From positions 35,931,366 to 35,995,365 of the forward strand of contig CAIIXF020000001.1 of NCBI GenBank assembly GCA_903813345.2: a DNA stretch of 64,000 nucleotides, in the 5' to 3' direction. Of this stretch, positions 1-12,220 are shown piece after piece. Each line of letters starts with the position of its first letter. The stretch's first letter is position 1. The translations under genes and the position numbers were made by a program. This DNA is from Owenia fusiformis. Its lineage: Eukaryota > Annelida > Polychaeta > Sabellida > Oweniidae. The notes under the pieces were generated by a model. The model did no database searches and was not told where the DNA came from. It saw nothing but the letters and a program-made list of their open reading frames with translations.

Positions 1-1043
1 ATATTCAGCTGCTTATCCGATGTTTGGGCCTTTGTAAATATATCTAACAGTTCATTGTCTTTATGTACAACTACAGCCTTGAGTGAGGCAATCTCATGCA
101 CATTGTCAATCTGGTTCACGCATCCATTTTTTACCACAACGCCTTGGTTAATTGTCTTTAACGCTTTAACGATCGAATCATCACGTTCATGCATTACGAG
201 CATCTTTACGTTGACCTTATTTATAAGCTTTTTTAGATTATGATGTTTCGGCTCATAAATGTAGGGCTGGAATAGAATAATAAAGGTGGTTATTACTGAC
301 GTCAGCAATGGCCAACATGTCAGTGGACTATTGATGATGCTCTGTGTAAATATGAGCCACTCCCAATGTATGGGCCTACTAATTCGGCAAAGTAAAAGCC
401 ATATATAGCTAGTCGGTGACCTTAATCTTTGATGGACCATAATATATTTATTTTTACGCCGGTTTGGAAAATATTTCCTTACCATGACAAAAATACCACC
501 AATGCTTGCTATGGCGTAGAAGAGAGTAGCGAAGTCGGCGCCATGGTTACCACTGACCATAATTACATCACCCTTGACAATACCATATTCTATTAGACCT
601 TTTGCCAAAATGCTCACCTACGAAGTACGTATGAATATAGATTAAGTTAACATATTCTGGTAAAGCATGTTTTCTGTCATCTCATTAGTATCAGAATGGA
701 GTTGGTTGTTTCTGCTATTCTTAGTTTATCCACCTACTAAATAAGAACGATGACAACGAACAAAATTTATTTCTTCTAAACAAGAGACAACATTGCTAAT
801 GCAAATTAGGTCAAATACTATTTAAATGAAGCAAAAATAACAATTAGACAAATTACCCGGTTTGAAAGTTGGCCATATGAAACATGAGTATCACAGTCGG
901 CATATATAAATGCAACATGGTTAGGTTTCTTTTGAGCGGCACGTTGCAGTGACTCTCCAAGACCATATTTCAACAATGGCCAGTTGCCCCTCACGTTACC
1001 ACTCACATAGCTTTCCTTTAGGGCAGTGGGTAGCGTCACGTCT
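1..1043 (-). CDS. ACSF2-like acyl-CoA synthetase, N-terminal exons (partial)
   Basis: Three exons are visible on the minus strand: 1043-857, 617-483 and 266 to beyond the left edge. All have AG acceptors and the first two have GT donors; the phases join cleanly. The first exon reads into SYVSGN..., LGESLQRAAQKKP, HVSYGQLSNR; the second contains GIVKGDVIMVSGNHGADF and IASIGGIFVM; the third contains NLKKLINKVNVKMLVMHERD. This order matches the start of the AMP-binding domain of ACSF2 (medium-chain acyl-CoA ligase of mitochondria): SYVHG, the LTFAQL-like strand, the KGD turn, the AGIILV-like helix and the LKKVGCKALV-like strand. The enzyme would activate fatty acids with ATP and CoA. The phosphate-binding loop and the C-terminal domain lie outside the window, and the exon carrying the start codon and any mitochondrial leader was not found upstream of 1043. 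An SLC27-type synthetase is a weaker alternative. The exon-3 acceptor has a good pyrimidine tract and the frame stays open to the edge. Confidence 0.72.
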
Positions 1044-2478
1044 CTGCAAAAGTAGAATTATAGATATAGAGGGTGGCAAAGTTGCAAGCGACATTTGCAA
1101 TTCAATTACTATTCACTTCTTAGAAGAATGACCTCTCTGTTTTGTTGTTTGCATGTTTTATATTGGTATTCATTCAATCATTTCCAATTCTGCTATTGCT
1201 GTATACAAAGGAGCTCTTAGGTTATCGCAAACAATTTCAAAAGGTTATATCTTGGATTATGACTATTTTCTGACAATGAAGACAGGTTTATCTTTAAGAT
1301 CAATTCATTATCTCAAAGAAAATTATATACAGTAATAATAAAGTCAAACAAACTCGGAGATAGGTGTTCCCCATGTTATTTCTCCATCGAAAAATCTCAT
1401 GCTATCCATTGGTTTTAGTTAATTTTGGTCATCCAAAGTCAGTATCTTTAAAGTCCCTGGAGCAATCAACTTTTCCTTTTAGGAAATCGAACATGTCTCA
1501 AGGCACATTCTAATTATGCATTCAACAATATAATAAAAGGTTGCATTTTTGGTGAAAATTGGGTCAATATTTTTGAAAAGGTATGTTGATTGGTCCATTG
1601 CCCCTTCAATATCACTTAACTAAATTATCATTATATACTTTTCTTGAAGATAATGAATGGATCTAAAAGATACACCCATGTTCATGATCAGAAAATATTC
1701 ATAATTCAAGCTAGAATCTTTTGAAATTGTTAGCGATAACCTACGTGCTCCTTTATTTGCTATTTATGTTCGCTTTGGCAGCTTTTTGTGAATGATTTTT
1801 GTTTGCCTCGTTATTTGTATCTTATTTTCTAGATATAGGGATTGAGTCCCAGGAATTTATTCGCCTAATTTGCATTGATTTTGAGAAAGTCCTATCTAAT
1901 TAGATTAAATCAAGAAGAAAAGTTTTATTGCAGAAAAACAATTGTTTTAATTTTTTAACATATACCGATTTCAGAGCTACTATACCAAGGGAAGGAATAA
2001 TACCTAAAAAGGCTAATTTGATGCTAGGTTAAATTATCTTGTTGATTTTTTATTCATCATTTCATGTAATCACACCATTATTAATTTACCACTAAACACT
2101 GCATGGAGAAAGCCTAAATAAAGTTGAACTTACTGCGAGTCAAGCCACTTCATTTTAATTTGAGATTGTCGTTTCGTTTGAGATCGTTTATCACGTATGT
2201 TCTGTCATGAGATTCTTCTTTCAGTCTTGTGATTCCCGAGGAAATCATGTGATGTAAGTACGAGTATTTGTCTGAGAGGAGGGTGTGTTGTGATATAGCT
2301 TACTAACTGGCCTACCTTCACTTATTTACATGCACCAAGTGTCTCTATCATTTAGCTTGGTAGTGTTCTTGAACTAAATGATATCAACGACAACACTCTA
2401 TTGTTAAATTGATAAGATTGAAGATGAACACTACTTAGAAATAGAAGCAATCCTGTCACACGCTGCATATCTATCATA

Positions 2479-2732
2479 AGGGAGGTTAGGCTACACGTTT
2501 TTAAGAAAACTTTTACATGAACGTGTAGAATTATTGTTCTCTAATCTTTAGGAATGATTTCTCCCTTTTGTAGTATTTACTTGTCCAACTGAGCATAAAG
2601 GTATGAGAAAGTTAGTTGTAATTAATGAGGTCCCTGGAAAACCCAGTTTAATAGGGGAGAGTAATCCTCGGGGCCATAATATTTCACGTTTACGTATAAG
2701 TTCTCTGCAAAACGTGTAGCTTAACCTCCCTA
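2479..2732. mobile_element. Short inverted-repeat element (MITE-like)
   Basis: A left arm at about 2479-2503 (AGGGAGGTTAGGCTACACG...) is matched by its reverse complement at about 2709-2732, with one mismatch in the core. The roughly 200-bp interior has no credible coding frame. No target-site duplication could be assigned, so the family is unknown. Confidence 0.55.
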
Positions 2733-3083
2733 ATATCACCCATATATAAACGAACCTGCGTAAAATGTAAGATGCTCTACTACAATCGGATTTGGGACGC
2801 CGATGTGTATTCACGAAAGGTTTGATTCTCAACTTTGACTTATCCCATTGTTTTACATGTTACTTTAATTAGAATTCAACTTTATAGTACATGGTAAACA
2901 TGAAATTGTAAGGATTTAGAAGATAAATTGTGAAACTATAGTTTTAGATCGTTTGAAAACGCACCGTGCGGATACACATTGATGTCATACTATTTTTATT
3001 CATATTTCACATCTCTTGGGATAGATTTACCAAGATACATTGATTCATTATCTTTACAGCAATATCCAGTACGTAAGTAAATA

Positions 3084-3949
3084 CAGTAAAACCTGAGTTG
3101 GTGAACACACCTCTGTAGTAAACACCTATCAACAGTGAACGTTTTTTTGGCAAACCTTTTTCTCCCATTAACTCCCATGTTAAAGTAAAATCCTATAGTG
3201 AACACCTACATACTATGAACAGTGAACACTAAATCTTGGCAAAATCAATTGTATTGTTCTGTCTCTAGTGAACATTGAATCAGATATAAGATTTCTGGCG
3301 GATTTTCTGCAACTGCCTTATCAGAGTTAAGCAGCTTATGTTTATATTACCTGCTACAAAAATAATTAAGAGGTCAATTTGAGATGGTGATCTCCTCTTC
3401 TGTTGAAACAGATGTGACTAAATATAATTCTTAAGTAAGCTTTGTTTTTATGAGACAGGATATTCGTCTAGCATCGATTGCTTTGGGGATAATCTGGTTA
3501 ACTATTATTAATCGATAAATCCCAATTTAATTTTTTTCTTATCCCTATCAATTTAAAAAACAGATTGGATTAAAATTATCACCTTTAATTGACTCTATCA
3601 TGTTCTTGAATTAAATCAATACATTCCTTTAGCTGACTCAAACGTGTAAAGGATTCCACTATCTAAAGGGTCATCTCAATGAGATCATAAAGGATTTTGA
3701 CAATAAAAGGATGAACCATTCAGATGACTGTCAGTCTAAAATAAGTCAGTTTACAACAAAACAAAACTTATCGCTAGAGTGTCATAGGTTATCATGGGTA
3801 GAAAATACAAATTAAATTGATTATTCCCGCCTCTCTTTTAGCCTTGTTTAATAACTGGTCTCTTTAATAAAACGGCAAAATGCCGCGCAATCAAATCCTC
3901 GCTGTAGTGAACACCTACCAAAACTGTTCACTATACACAGGTTTAACTG
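3084..3949. mobile_element. pogo/Tc1-like MITE with TA target duplication
   Basis: The left end begins CAGTAAAACCTG after TA (3082-3083). The right end, read on the other strand, begins CAGTTAAACCTG and is followed by TA (3950-3951). Repeated GTGAACACC-type motifs lie inside both ends. The terminal sequence and TA duplication fit the pogo/Tc1-mariner superfamily. The 866-bp interior has no transposase frame, so it is non-autonomous. Related copies are at 27735-27900 and, one-ended, at about 53283-53410. Confidence 0.7.
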
Positions 3950-4166
3950 TAGTTATTCATTTTTTTATGATGGAATCTCTTGAAGTCTAGACGGCTCCTC
4001 TGTGAATTAAGGTGCATAGAGTAACTATGCAAGTATACACGGGTTTCCGATTGCATTACATGCAAAGAATTACTCTTTACTCTCAAGACTCTTAAATAGG
4101 TGTTTTCAATTGGTATCTCAAGACCGTTACATGTCATTAGTTATTAGTTAACAACGATTGAACTAT

Positions 4167-5556
4167 ATGTCAACAATACTACGTGCATTTGACATTGTTG
4201 TTTTGTTATCTTTATTTTTAGATAGCAACTCGAATGCATGTGATTCTTTGGATTATAATGCCAGAGAACCTACACCTGATTCAGCAATAATGGATCGATC
4301 GACGAATGACAGCAAGGGTCAATTGGAAGATTTAATGACAATTGAGGATTTTGAAAGGGAATCGGAAAAGAACACCGAGCCTAAGATCTGGAGGTATGTT
4401 TCTCATGGCGCTGGTATTGGTCAAACATTGAAGAGAAATTGTGAATACTTTCAGCGGTATCTGTTTCGACCTCGTGTGATGCGAGATGTTTCTCAACTTG
4501 ACATGGGCACAACCTTACTTGGAGAACATATAAACTCTCCGATATGTGTTGGTGTGACTACAGCACAGGATAAGATGCACGTCGATGCGGAGCTTGCAAC
4601 GGCAAAGGCATCACGCGCTCATAGAACATGTATGGTTGTAAGCACTTGGTCTAGTGTGTCAATGGACGATGTGGCAACCGTGGAAGGGCTTAAATGGTTC
4701 CAGATTCATCCGTTTCATCACAGAGAAGAGACAACAAGGAGGTTGGTGACACGGGCGGAAAATTGTGGCTATAAAGCCATAGTGCTTACAATTGACTCAA
4801 GAGTCGTTGGTCGTGAATTCGGGCGTCTCATGTCCTCGGGAGGATTTGGATTTACTCCCCTTCACGAACTCCCAAACTTGAAAGAATTCGGCAAGATAGA
4901 ATATCACGACCCAAGTGCATCTTGGGAATACGTGGATTGGTTAAAAACTATTACAAATTTACCAATTGTTATCAAAGGAATATTAACAGCAGAATCAGCT
5001 AATGAAGCGATCCAACACGGGGCAGACGGTATTATAGTCTCGAACCAGGGAGCTAGACATCTTGATGGTATGGTTGCAAGTATTGAAGCACTCCCGGAGG
5101 TGGCTAAGGCGATCAATGGAAGATGCGAGGTGTATCTTGACAGTGGTATTCGACGTGGAACCGACATAATCAAGGCCCTGGCACTAGGTACATGATGTTG
5201 ATCTTTACGATTGCTCATTTATTCAAAATTTCTATTTTAAACATTAATACATGTTTTGATGTCTTGTATTTGTCTAATTACTACAGAACCAAAATTGTTC
5301 TCGAATGTTGCCCTTCCTGACATCGCTGTGTTTGATGCATGGTCTACGTGTAATTGCAGGTGCTCGTGCTGTATTCGTTGGTAGACCTATACTATGGGGA
5401 CTGGCGTGTGGGGGAGAGGCTGGTGTAGACAGAGTATTGACATTGTTAGAGGATGAGCTGAGCAACGCCATGGCATTGTGTGGAGTGGCCAAAGTGGCTG
5501 ACATAGACAATTCACTTGTGAGACACGACACTCGCCCCCATGTATCAAAATACTAA
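4167..5556 (+). CDS. Secreted 2-hydroxyacid (glycolate) oxidase-like protein, probable pseudoenzyme
   Basis: Two exons, 4167-5187 and 5360-5556, join in frame (A-L-A-L-G / A-R-A-V-F-V-G-R-P) to give 405 aa. An in-frame TAA at 4149 supports the ATG at 4167. Residues 1-27 look like a signal peptide (R6, then [11 protein letters not shown], then a small-residue stretch before Cys). From about residue 60 the protein follows the FMN-dependent alpha-hydroxyacid dehydrogenase fold: PICVG, the GYKAI strand, PIVIKGI with the FMN-contacting Lys, [30 protein letters not shown]. Compared with plant and animal glycolate oxidase, the catalytic base His of SNHGAR is Gln (residue 294), the substrate Tyr of QLY is His (residue 181) and the arginine after LG(R/N) is Glu (residue 217). 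The Tyr of the first helix (WRYVSHGAG) and the Arg of GAR remain. The C-terminus is SKY rather than SKI or SRL, so peroxisomal import is doubtful. FMN binding seems possible; glycolate oxidation seems unlikely. The long first exon suggests intron loss. Confidence 0.88.
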
Positions 5557-8005
5557 GAATGACGAAATTATGTTTCAATGATGCATGACATGTTAACTTT
5601 TCTCACTTTAATGAATGATATCTATGATAGAAAAACATGACACATCAATGTTATTCCAGTTGTTCCCCGTTATTATTTCATCGTTCGATAGCCTTTTTCT
5701 AGATTTTAAGTTCTTGTACTTAAATCCTTTAATAATAGATGTACATCTTGTGTCATCAAGAAGACTTATGTATTAAACTAAAACACTGCTTGTTTCAAGA
5801 GTATACTCCACTTGCTAATGTTGTAATATGGGATGAGAATTCATCTAAAGTTTGCATCTCTAGGATATCATTTTGATAAATGCCGATTCGAAAGGCATTT
5901 ATCCATTTTGGGATCCACAGGCTCGTATACTATTTAGATAAAGAGAGACTCTGATAAATCAAAACGACATTTAAAGATGGCAATGTTGTCATAGCGGTCA
6001 TGTTGAATTCCGCCAATATGTTTTCATGCACGAGACGAGTGTAGAATATTCTTTACACTTTGATACAGATTTTGGAACAAGAAAAAAAGAAGGGAGTATA
6101 TTTTAGAAATCCCTGCGAAACATTTTGAACAATGTATACTATCGTAGGTCATTTTTTCCAAATGCCATACAAATCTCATATTTGTATCAATGTCAGCTGC
6201 TTAAAGACACTAGGGTATCATCTTCTACTCATGTTCCATTTTCTTTAACATTTGACCAACTATATGTCAGTCTATTTTTATTGTTTTCACAAAGAGAGCG
6301 CATCTCTCCCGGGAATCGGAATTCAGTTCACAATCGCAAATGAGCTACAGTTGAAAGGTTATTGTAAGAATATGGACCTAAGGATACGTGATGAACCCTT
6401 AATTTGTCCTAATTACAAATTTACGTAACTTCGATAATTAAAGTGCCGAAATGATGTGTATTTATACTCTAGCTCTATCGAATATATCACGTCAATTTTC
6501 AATTTGCATTAGATTTATAGAAACCGTATTACCCACATCAAACATAATATGTGAACAGTTTGACTGAATGCTAATTTACATTGGTTTCCAAACTATCTAT
6601 AGATTGTATATTGTATTACCATCCAAATGAGGTTACTATTTGAATTGCAACTGTCTAATGATGAATATCGGGATTATCTTAAATAAACAGTCATAATATA
6701 GTTATGTAGTTGGGCATTGAGCTTGCGATGTCAGTATACGTCACTCAGTCTATAATAATTGTATCTCGATAAAAAAATTCATGATTTACGAAACTGATAA
6801 AATACATTACAGTCCCTTGATACGTCGGCATGAGCAGAACTGCACTCAGTCTTGTTTTGATACTATGGTTAATGACATTTAACCCATTTTCGATTCAACC
6901 TCCGCCAATCTCATTTGCAAATCTATAGTATAAACTATGACGTGAGCCACCGCAAAGAACTAAAACTCGCCGTTTTGAGAAAAAAGAAAAAATGCGCAAA
7001 GCTACCGTTTCGTTTTTAGAAATTCGCCGGTTAATTTTCAACACCAATATTGACAAATTGCTGTCATACAATTTCGAATAAGTATCTTAATAGAAATATA
7101 GGGCATCAGATATGCCAATCAAACGAGTTTTGCTAGTATTACAAGCTACAAAGATGCCATCAGGTGATTTAGTATTAAATACTTTTTGTTTTACCAGTGG
7201 GATTGGCTAAATTGAATGGTGTGGATAGAAATCCCTAGATAAGCAATGTGCACGAATATAAATCAACTTGCTGATCGGGTTGAACTTGGAATATGTGCGG
7301 AGATGTAATATTGCGACACTTTGTATCAACGTCTTACCATCCAATCGTAGATGGCAAGGCTGAACATTTCATCTGGTGATTTTAGTAGAAAGTCTATCTA
7401 AGTTTACAATGGAAGTTAACCAAAACAAAATTATAATTAATATTTCTTCATTGCGATATTAAAAACAATTTCATTACTAATTATTATTTGGGATGGTGTG
7501 CACAAGAAGAGATAGGGAAAGGTGAAGTATGTTTTAATGAGTGTAATCTTGTATTTATAGCGGATTATGATGCGGGAATAGCGAGCTGGGTCCAAGATCA
7601 ATGTGTTCAATGATAAAGCGCGATAATCTCCTGGTAAGACTTTGTCTGTATGTGACGTTCATAGCAAATGAAAATGTTAAAATCCCAATAACTAGCTAGG
7701 CCAGCAAAACGTAAGCTTCCGTTCAAACACTTTTGTTGTGATCCGAATCTCTTGTTTATCCAAAATCGTTTTTGTGCTTTGTGTATCAGTTCTCTGTGTC
7801 ATTTTTAAACGATTTTCTTATTTATTGTTATTCGAGAGCTAGTATATTTGTGTTGGTATTTTGAATTGTTTCTCTTTTTCATGATGATAACATGACAGTC
7901 TGTTACTTCAAATTATACATACCGTGTCAAATATATGTTTCATATTAAGTTTGTGCGTAGTCGCACAATATGAAATCTTTATAAATGTTTACCAAAATTG
8001 CATCA
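5557..8005. other. Intergenic, no gene seen
   Basis: Downstream of the oxidase-like stop there is an ATTAAA at about 5772-5777 that could serve as its polyadenylation signal. Beyond it the sequence is AT-rich with only short random frames; I see no conserved protein motif, RNA gene or clear repeat. Confidence 0.6.
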
Positions 8006-9486
8006 TACCTTTTGCATTTGTTCGACTTCACTTCTCAAAATAGAGCTTCGTATAACTATCGACATTTTGTTTAAAACTATATAGACTGCGCGCAAGTAGT
8101 AATTGCAGCATGGCATATCATAATGAGCTTGGGCATCAACGTCCACCATCTGGATCAACAATAATGACAAATAAGACACTGAAGTTAGGCTTGCAATAAA
8201 CCTTTTTAAAACAAGGAATCTCATTATTAGAGCATCATTTGCTCAACCTTTCACAAGGAATGCGTTAATGACATGCCCTTCCTTTTCTTCATCCTCTGTT
8301 CTGGTTATGATATATAGATCGCAATCTTAATCGGTGACATATTAACTGCATCATTCGTCTCTGGTGTAATCGAAAACCTTATTTCAATCCAGGATTGAAT
8401 TCACTGCTGGTCACTTTCATGTATTGATTTTTGGATACCATAAAAAGGAACCATCTCTGTGTTACTCATACTGCTTTTATTCACAATATGTATGTATTCT
8501 TTTCTTCGTTTTAGATTGACCCTTACAGAGAGCAAAGAAATAATTACCTCTATCTCTCTATGTTTCCTCTGCATTCGTTCGACCATGGACATTCAACTCT
8601 AGTTGAAAGGTTCATGTGCAGTATAGCAATTGATTTAAGACAGTCATATCTTTCACCATGAGTACTTTCTGGGCATAAATATAGTGGTTTTTATGAAAAC
8701 AATATGTTTTCTTTCAAGTGAAGTACCAATAATGATAAAAATATCAATCGAACAATCCGAAAAATTATAAATAGGGACCCCATGTCAACAATTTTTTTAT
8801 TTCTTTTTCTGATTTTTATTGCATGAAAAGATTATTCAACAAGGGGTCTAAAACTTCTTCAAAAGTAGAATGGTATTGAAAGTCTAGTCTTGAAGATATC
8901 AATTTTCGCTGACCAAAATTATGCTGAAAACAATGGATAGCACGAGTTTTCCCTATGGTAAATAACATGGGATATGTGGTTTTTAACTTTAACGCATTTC
9001 AATACCTATCCCCTTTTCAGAAAGTGTTAATATAGTGTAGAAGAAACTTTTGATATGTTTAAATTGAGAAAAAAATATTCTCTTTTGAGAAAATAAGCTT
9101 TACATTTTCAAAAAAGTGCCAAGGTGGGGTCTTAAATCTTAATTTTTCAAAGAGTTGAATTGATATTTTACTATCATGGGGATTTCACTTGAAAGAAGAC
9201 ATATTGTTAAAGACCATTGTATTTATGGTCAGAAAGTACTCGTGGTGAAAGATATGACCGTCTAAAATCATTTGCCATACTGCACATGGACCTCTAGTTG
9301 CCCGTGGTTCGACTACAACTACAACTAGACTCTGCGCACATTGTACTCTCTATGGAAAGTCGTTATGGTATACAGTATACAGTGGACTACCCTGCCAGGA
9401 CCGAACCTGCGCACAGAGACTAGTTGTAAACAAAGACGAAGCTCTCTTTTAAGAAGTGAATTGTAGTCGAACGAATGCAAAGGTTA
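8006..9486. mobile_element. Foldback element with nested inverted repeats
   Basis: The outer arms (about 8006-8050 and 9438-9486) share TTTGCAT(T)CGTTCGAC and an AGAGCTTCG block in inverted orientation. Inside is a second inverted pair: about 8596-8690 matches about 9210-9302 across CTCTAGTTG, GCAGTATGGCAA and the GTACT-containing stretch. The core is AT-rich and non-coding. The nesting suggests one foldback element inserted in, or derived from, another. No target-site duplication was identified. Confidence 0.6.
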
Positions 9487-10268
9487 ACAATGGGCATTTC
9501 AATCGTTGTAAGAATGAGAGATGTGATGAGTGTTAGATACAGAATGACGAGGAACATGGTGAATTATTTTCCCCAAGACATTATATTGAAGAATACTTTC
9601 AGTGGTAATAAATAAGCAGAAAAAATTAGTACTTGATGTGTCGCATTTATCGCAGTGTCCGTAAGGGCAAAGGTGAGATCTCCTGAAGTGGAATCTAATG
9701 ATGTACACTAATGTAATAACTATTTTACATTTTTACATCCCTAAGGGTATAGACTTGTCGCACCAAAAGTGACTTTGGAATTTGTCTCAATTGAAGAACT
9801 TATGTCTTACAGATTTAGTTATGATTACGGTTAATAGCTTGTATTGTATTATGAAAAATGATGTTCTTATTTTATTCCCTCGGGAATGATAGATTCTGTT
9901 TGGATGACGATATGGATAAACCACGAATTTGTTTCCTCTGGTAAACACTTCCAGGTGGCCTATCGATATTCATATTTGCTGTTTACCAATTGTTTAATTG
10001 TTTACCAATAATTAATATCCCTAGAAATAGAATCCGTGACTGTATTCTTTATACTTCCTTTTGTTTGTTCTTTTGAGTTCTTCATGAATCAACATCCTCT
10101 GAACGAGGTGCTACAGATTTCAGACATCTTCCACAAAATCCATATTTTCACTTCCGGTTGTTGGCCCAGAGCATGACGGACGATTACGAGTCACGTCTGA
10201 TAATTAGGTAATTTGTTTTAGTTTTATTAAAATATTAGAAATACACCTGACTTTTTCTAGATCAAAGA
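9487..10268. other. Intergenic, no gene seen
   Basis: AT-rich sequence with short random frames. No feature beyond the flanking transposons could be supported. Confidence 0.5.
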
Positions 10269-10276
10269 TTCGAGAT

Positions 10277-10940
10277 GGTAAAGATTAAAAGGTGGATTGG
10301 ATCAAGTGGATTGGATTCAAGTAAAAGGTGGATTGGATCGGAAATCTTCAAAACATGGGGTTTCTTAAGATTTTTGACCACTTTGGCCCCTTTGAGGAAC
10401 AAACCAACAACAGACAAATTAGTCTAGCTACAAGCCCTTCTGACCCCCTCCCGCCACTACAAGGTAGAAGGTGTTAAGTCAAGTAGAGAGGATGGGGTCG
10501 CAGAGGCGTGTAGCTAGACTACAAACAAATAAATACTACAATTAGTTGATGGATACTCTAAGTATTAAACTGATTTCCCTTGTAAATCGACTTTTGTAAG
10601 GCATATAATAAACATAGATCTGAAGATGAAAGCTATCATTCAAATTGATGTGTGGATGTTCCAAAAACATTTCTGCTATGTTCTGTTTGGACTGTAACAG
10701 ATGATATGGATCTTCAAACCAGTCTGCCTTATGATTTAAATTGCCTAAAATTCCACTTGATATGAATAAGAGTGTATCAGAACCTTTCTTGCCCACAAGG
10801 CAAAATAATAGTATATCTATTATTTGACAATGTGGATGTGAGAAGAACACCAATTTTCTTGGAGGGAGATCAATAGAAAAAATACTTAGAAATTCTATAT
10901 CTTGAAGATTTCCGATCCAATCCACCTTTTATCCTTTACC
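10277..10940. mobile_element. hAT-like non-autonomous element with 8-bp target duplication
   Basis: The element starts GGTAAAGATTAAAAGGTGGA and ends with the inverted counterpart (TCCACCTTTTATCCTTTACC). It is flanked by a perfect 8-bp direct repeat TTCGAGAT at 10269-10276 and 10941-10948. An 8-bp duplication is characteristic of the hAT superfamily. The left side carries an extra partial duplication of the GGTGGATTGGATC motif. There is no transposase; the right half is filled by a minus-strand reading frame described separately. Confidence 0.78.
10542..10925 (-). CDS. Unidentified 127-aa reading frame inside the hAT-like element
   Basis: An uninterrupted minus-strand frame covers most of the right half of the element. 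Its first seven codons (MDWIGNL) lie in the inverted terminal repeat. The rest has protein-like composition: DLPPRKLVFFSHPHCQ, KKGSDTLLFISSGILGNL, then ADWFEDPYHLLQSKQNIAEM. I do not recognise the family. It could be a captured host exon, a remnant of an element protein, or a chance frame. The stop follows a serine/isoleucine/asparagine end at 10542. No promoter or splice context supports expression. Confidence 0.25.
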   Translation of the reverse strand: MDWIGNLQDIEFLSIFSIDLPPRKLVFFSHPHCQIIDILLFCLVGKKGSDTLLFISSGILGNLNHKADWFEDPYHLLQSKQNIAEMFLEHPHINLNDSFHLQIYVYYMPYKSRFTREISLILRVSIN

Positions 10941-12220
10941 TTCGAGATTGACCAGTTTGTTTAGGCATTTCCGTTATATTTTACGCAAGGTAGGCACTGT
11001 GTCCTTGAAATGAATACTATTTCATTTCTTCTTTAAAGCACAATTTAATATAGGGGGGGTGTATAGAGGGTCTTGGAAATGCATATACAATATTTTTCAG
11101 CTCTCTTATACCATATACAATATTTTTTCACCATATACAATATTTTTCACAGCTCTTATACCATATACGATATTTTAGGTGAAATACAATATACGATAAT
11201 TTTGAAACTGCTTTTGATTAAAGTTTGGATATTTATAAGGAAATAATATTATATTAGGAGAGAATCCATGTACTAAAGTAAATGTATTATTATAAGGCAA
11301 CTAGACTCCACATACTTACCACAATGATTTCATTTATTTCATTATGAATTAGACACCATTCGGGTGCATCAGCATCAGAAAAGCTGTGACCACATTTTAT
11401 TTTCAGGTAAACAAGTTGATTTAAAACACATTTATGATATAAGATTCATGACTTCTCTTTAGTGATTTAGCAACCTACTTTGACAAAAAAAACTAACTAT
11501 GACATTGCTGCAATTTGCTAAAGCCATTAGCCCATTACCTGTAAAAGTACCATAAAGATATTCAAAATTAGCACAAAACCTGCATCATTGGAATGGGTGG
11601 AACCCAGTGCTCCTCTTTCTTATGACCTACTTTCCCATGACTTATTTAAATGTCCTTCATAGTGAGCCAGGGAAAAAAAATCTTGAAACATAATTGATGC
11701 AAAATTGAGAATGTTGAATAAAAGATTCATCATGTGTTCTATGAAAATAAAGTTTGCTGAGGAAAATATTTATTAGATAGATAATGAAGATTCACAATGC
11801 ACAATAATTTTGTAAAGCAGTTACCTGGAAAATATTATGTATTTAAAACAGTTTCAGAAATAAAGGACTTCACAAACTTCCATGTAGATAATTCATTTTT
11901 GATTGGACTCGAGTCTGGAAACTAGAGTTTGAAATAAAGGCAAGATGAGACTTGATTGTTTAAACATTTGAAACATGAGACACTTCGTGGTTTCAGATAA
12001 GGCAGCCTCAAAGACAGTATAAGTTAAACAAAGGTGTGTCAAAATTAAGCAAATTTCCATGAAGGTCAAACCACATGTTTCACAGATGATTTCAAGGCAA
12101 AGATGTATTGATGAGAATGAAAACTACTCTATGTAACTAGAAATAACTTTCTTTTAAAGGACCATGGACGATATCGCAACAGATTTCAGTCATATATTGG
12201 ATTTTGGCTATTTTCTGAGG

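Larger units (their letters stand above)
1044..4166. other. Intergenic, two inverted-repeat elements, no gene
   Basis: I found no exon with recognisable protein similarity here. The first exons of the ACSF2-like gene may lie in this interval but could not be picked out. It holds a 250-bp inverted-repeat element at 2479-2732 and a pogo-like element at 3084-3949, annotated separately. The second ends about 215 bp upstream of the oxidase-like start codon, so it may form part of that gene's upstream region. Confidence 0.6.

Noticed and set aside
1-1043. SLC27 fatty acid transport protein as the identity of the left-edge gene
   Set aside because: The third exon (NLKKLINKVNVKMLV) and SYVSGN start align better with ACSF2 than with SLC27 members, which have membrane-associated N-termini.
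4158-4166. Start of the oxidase-like protein at 4158
   Set aside because: The codon there is TTG; the ATG at 4167 follows an in-frame stop at 4149 and begins the signal peptide.
4904-5218. Antisense frames over the oxidase-like gene
   Set aside because: They are shadows of the coding strand; motifs and splice sites support only the plus strand.
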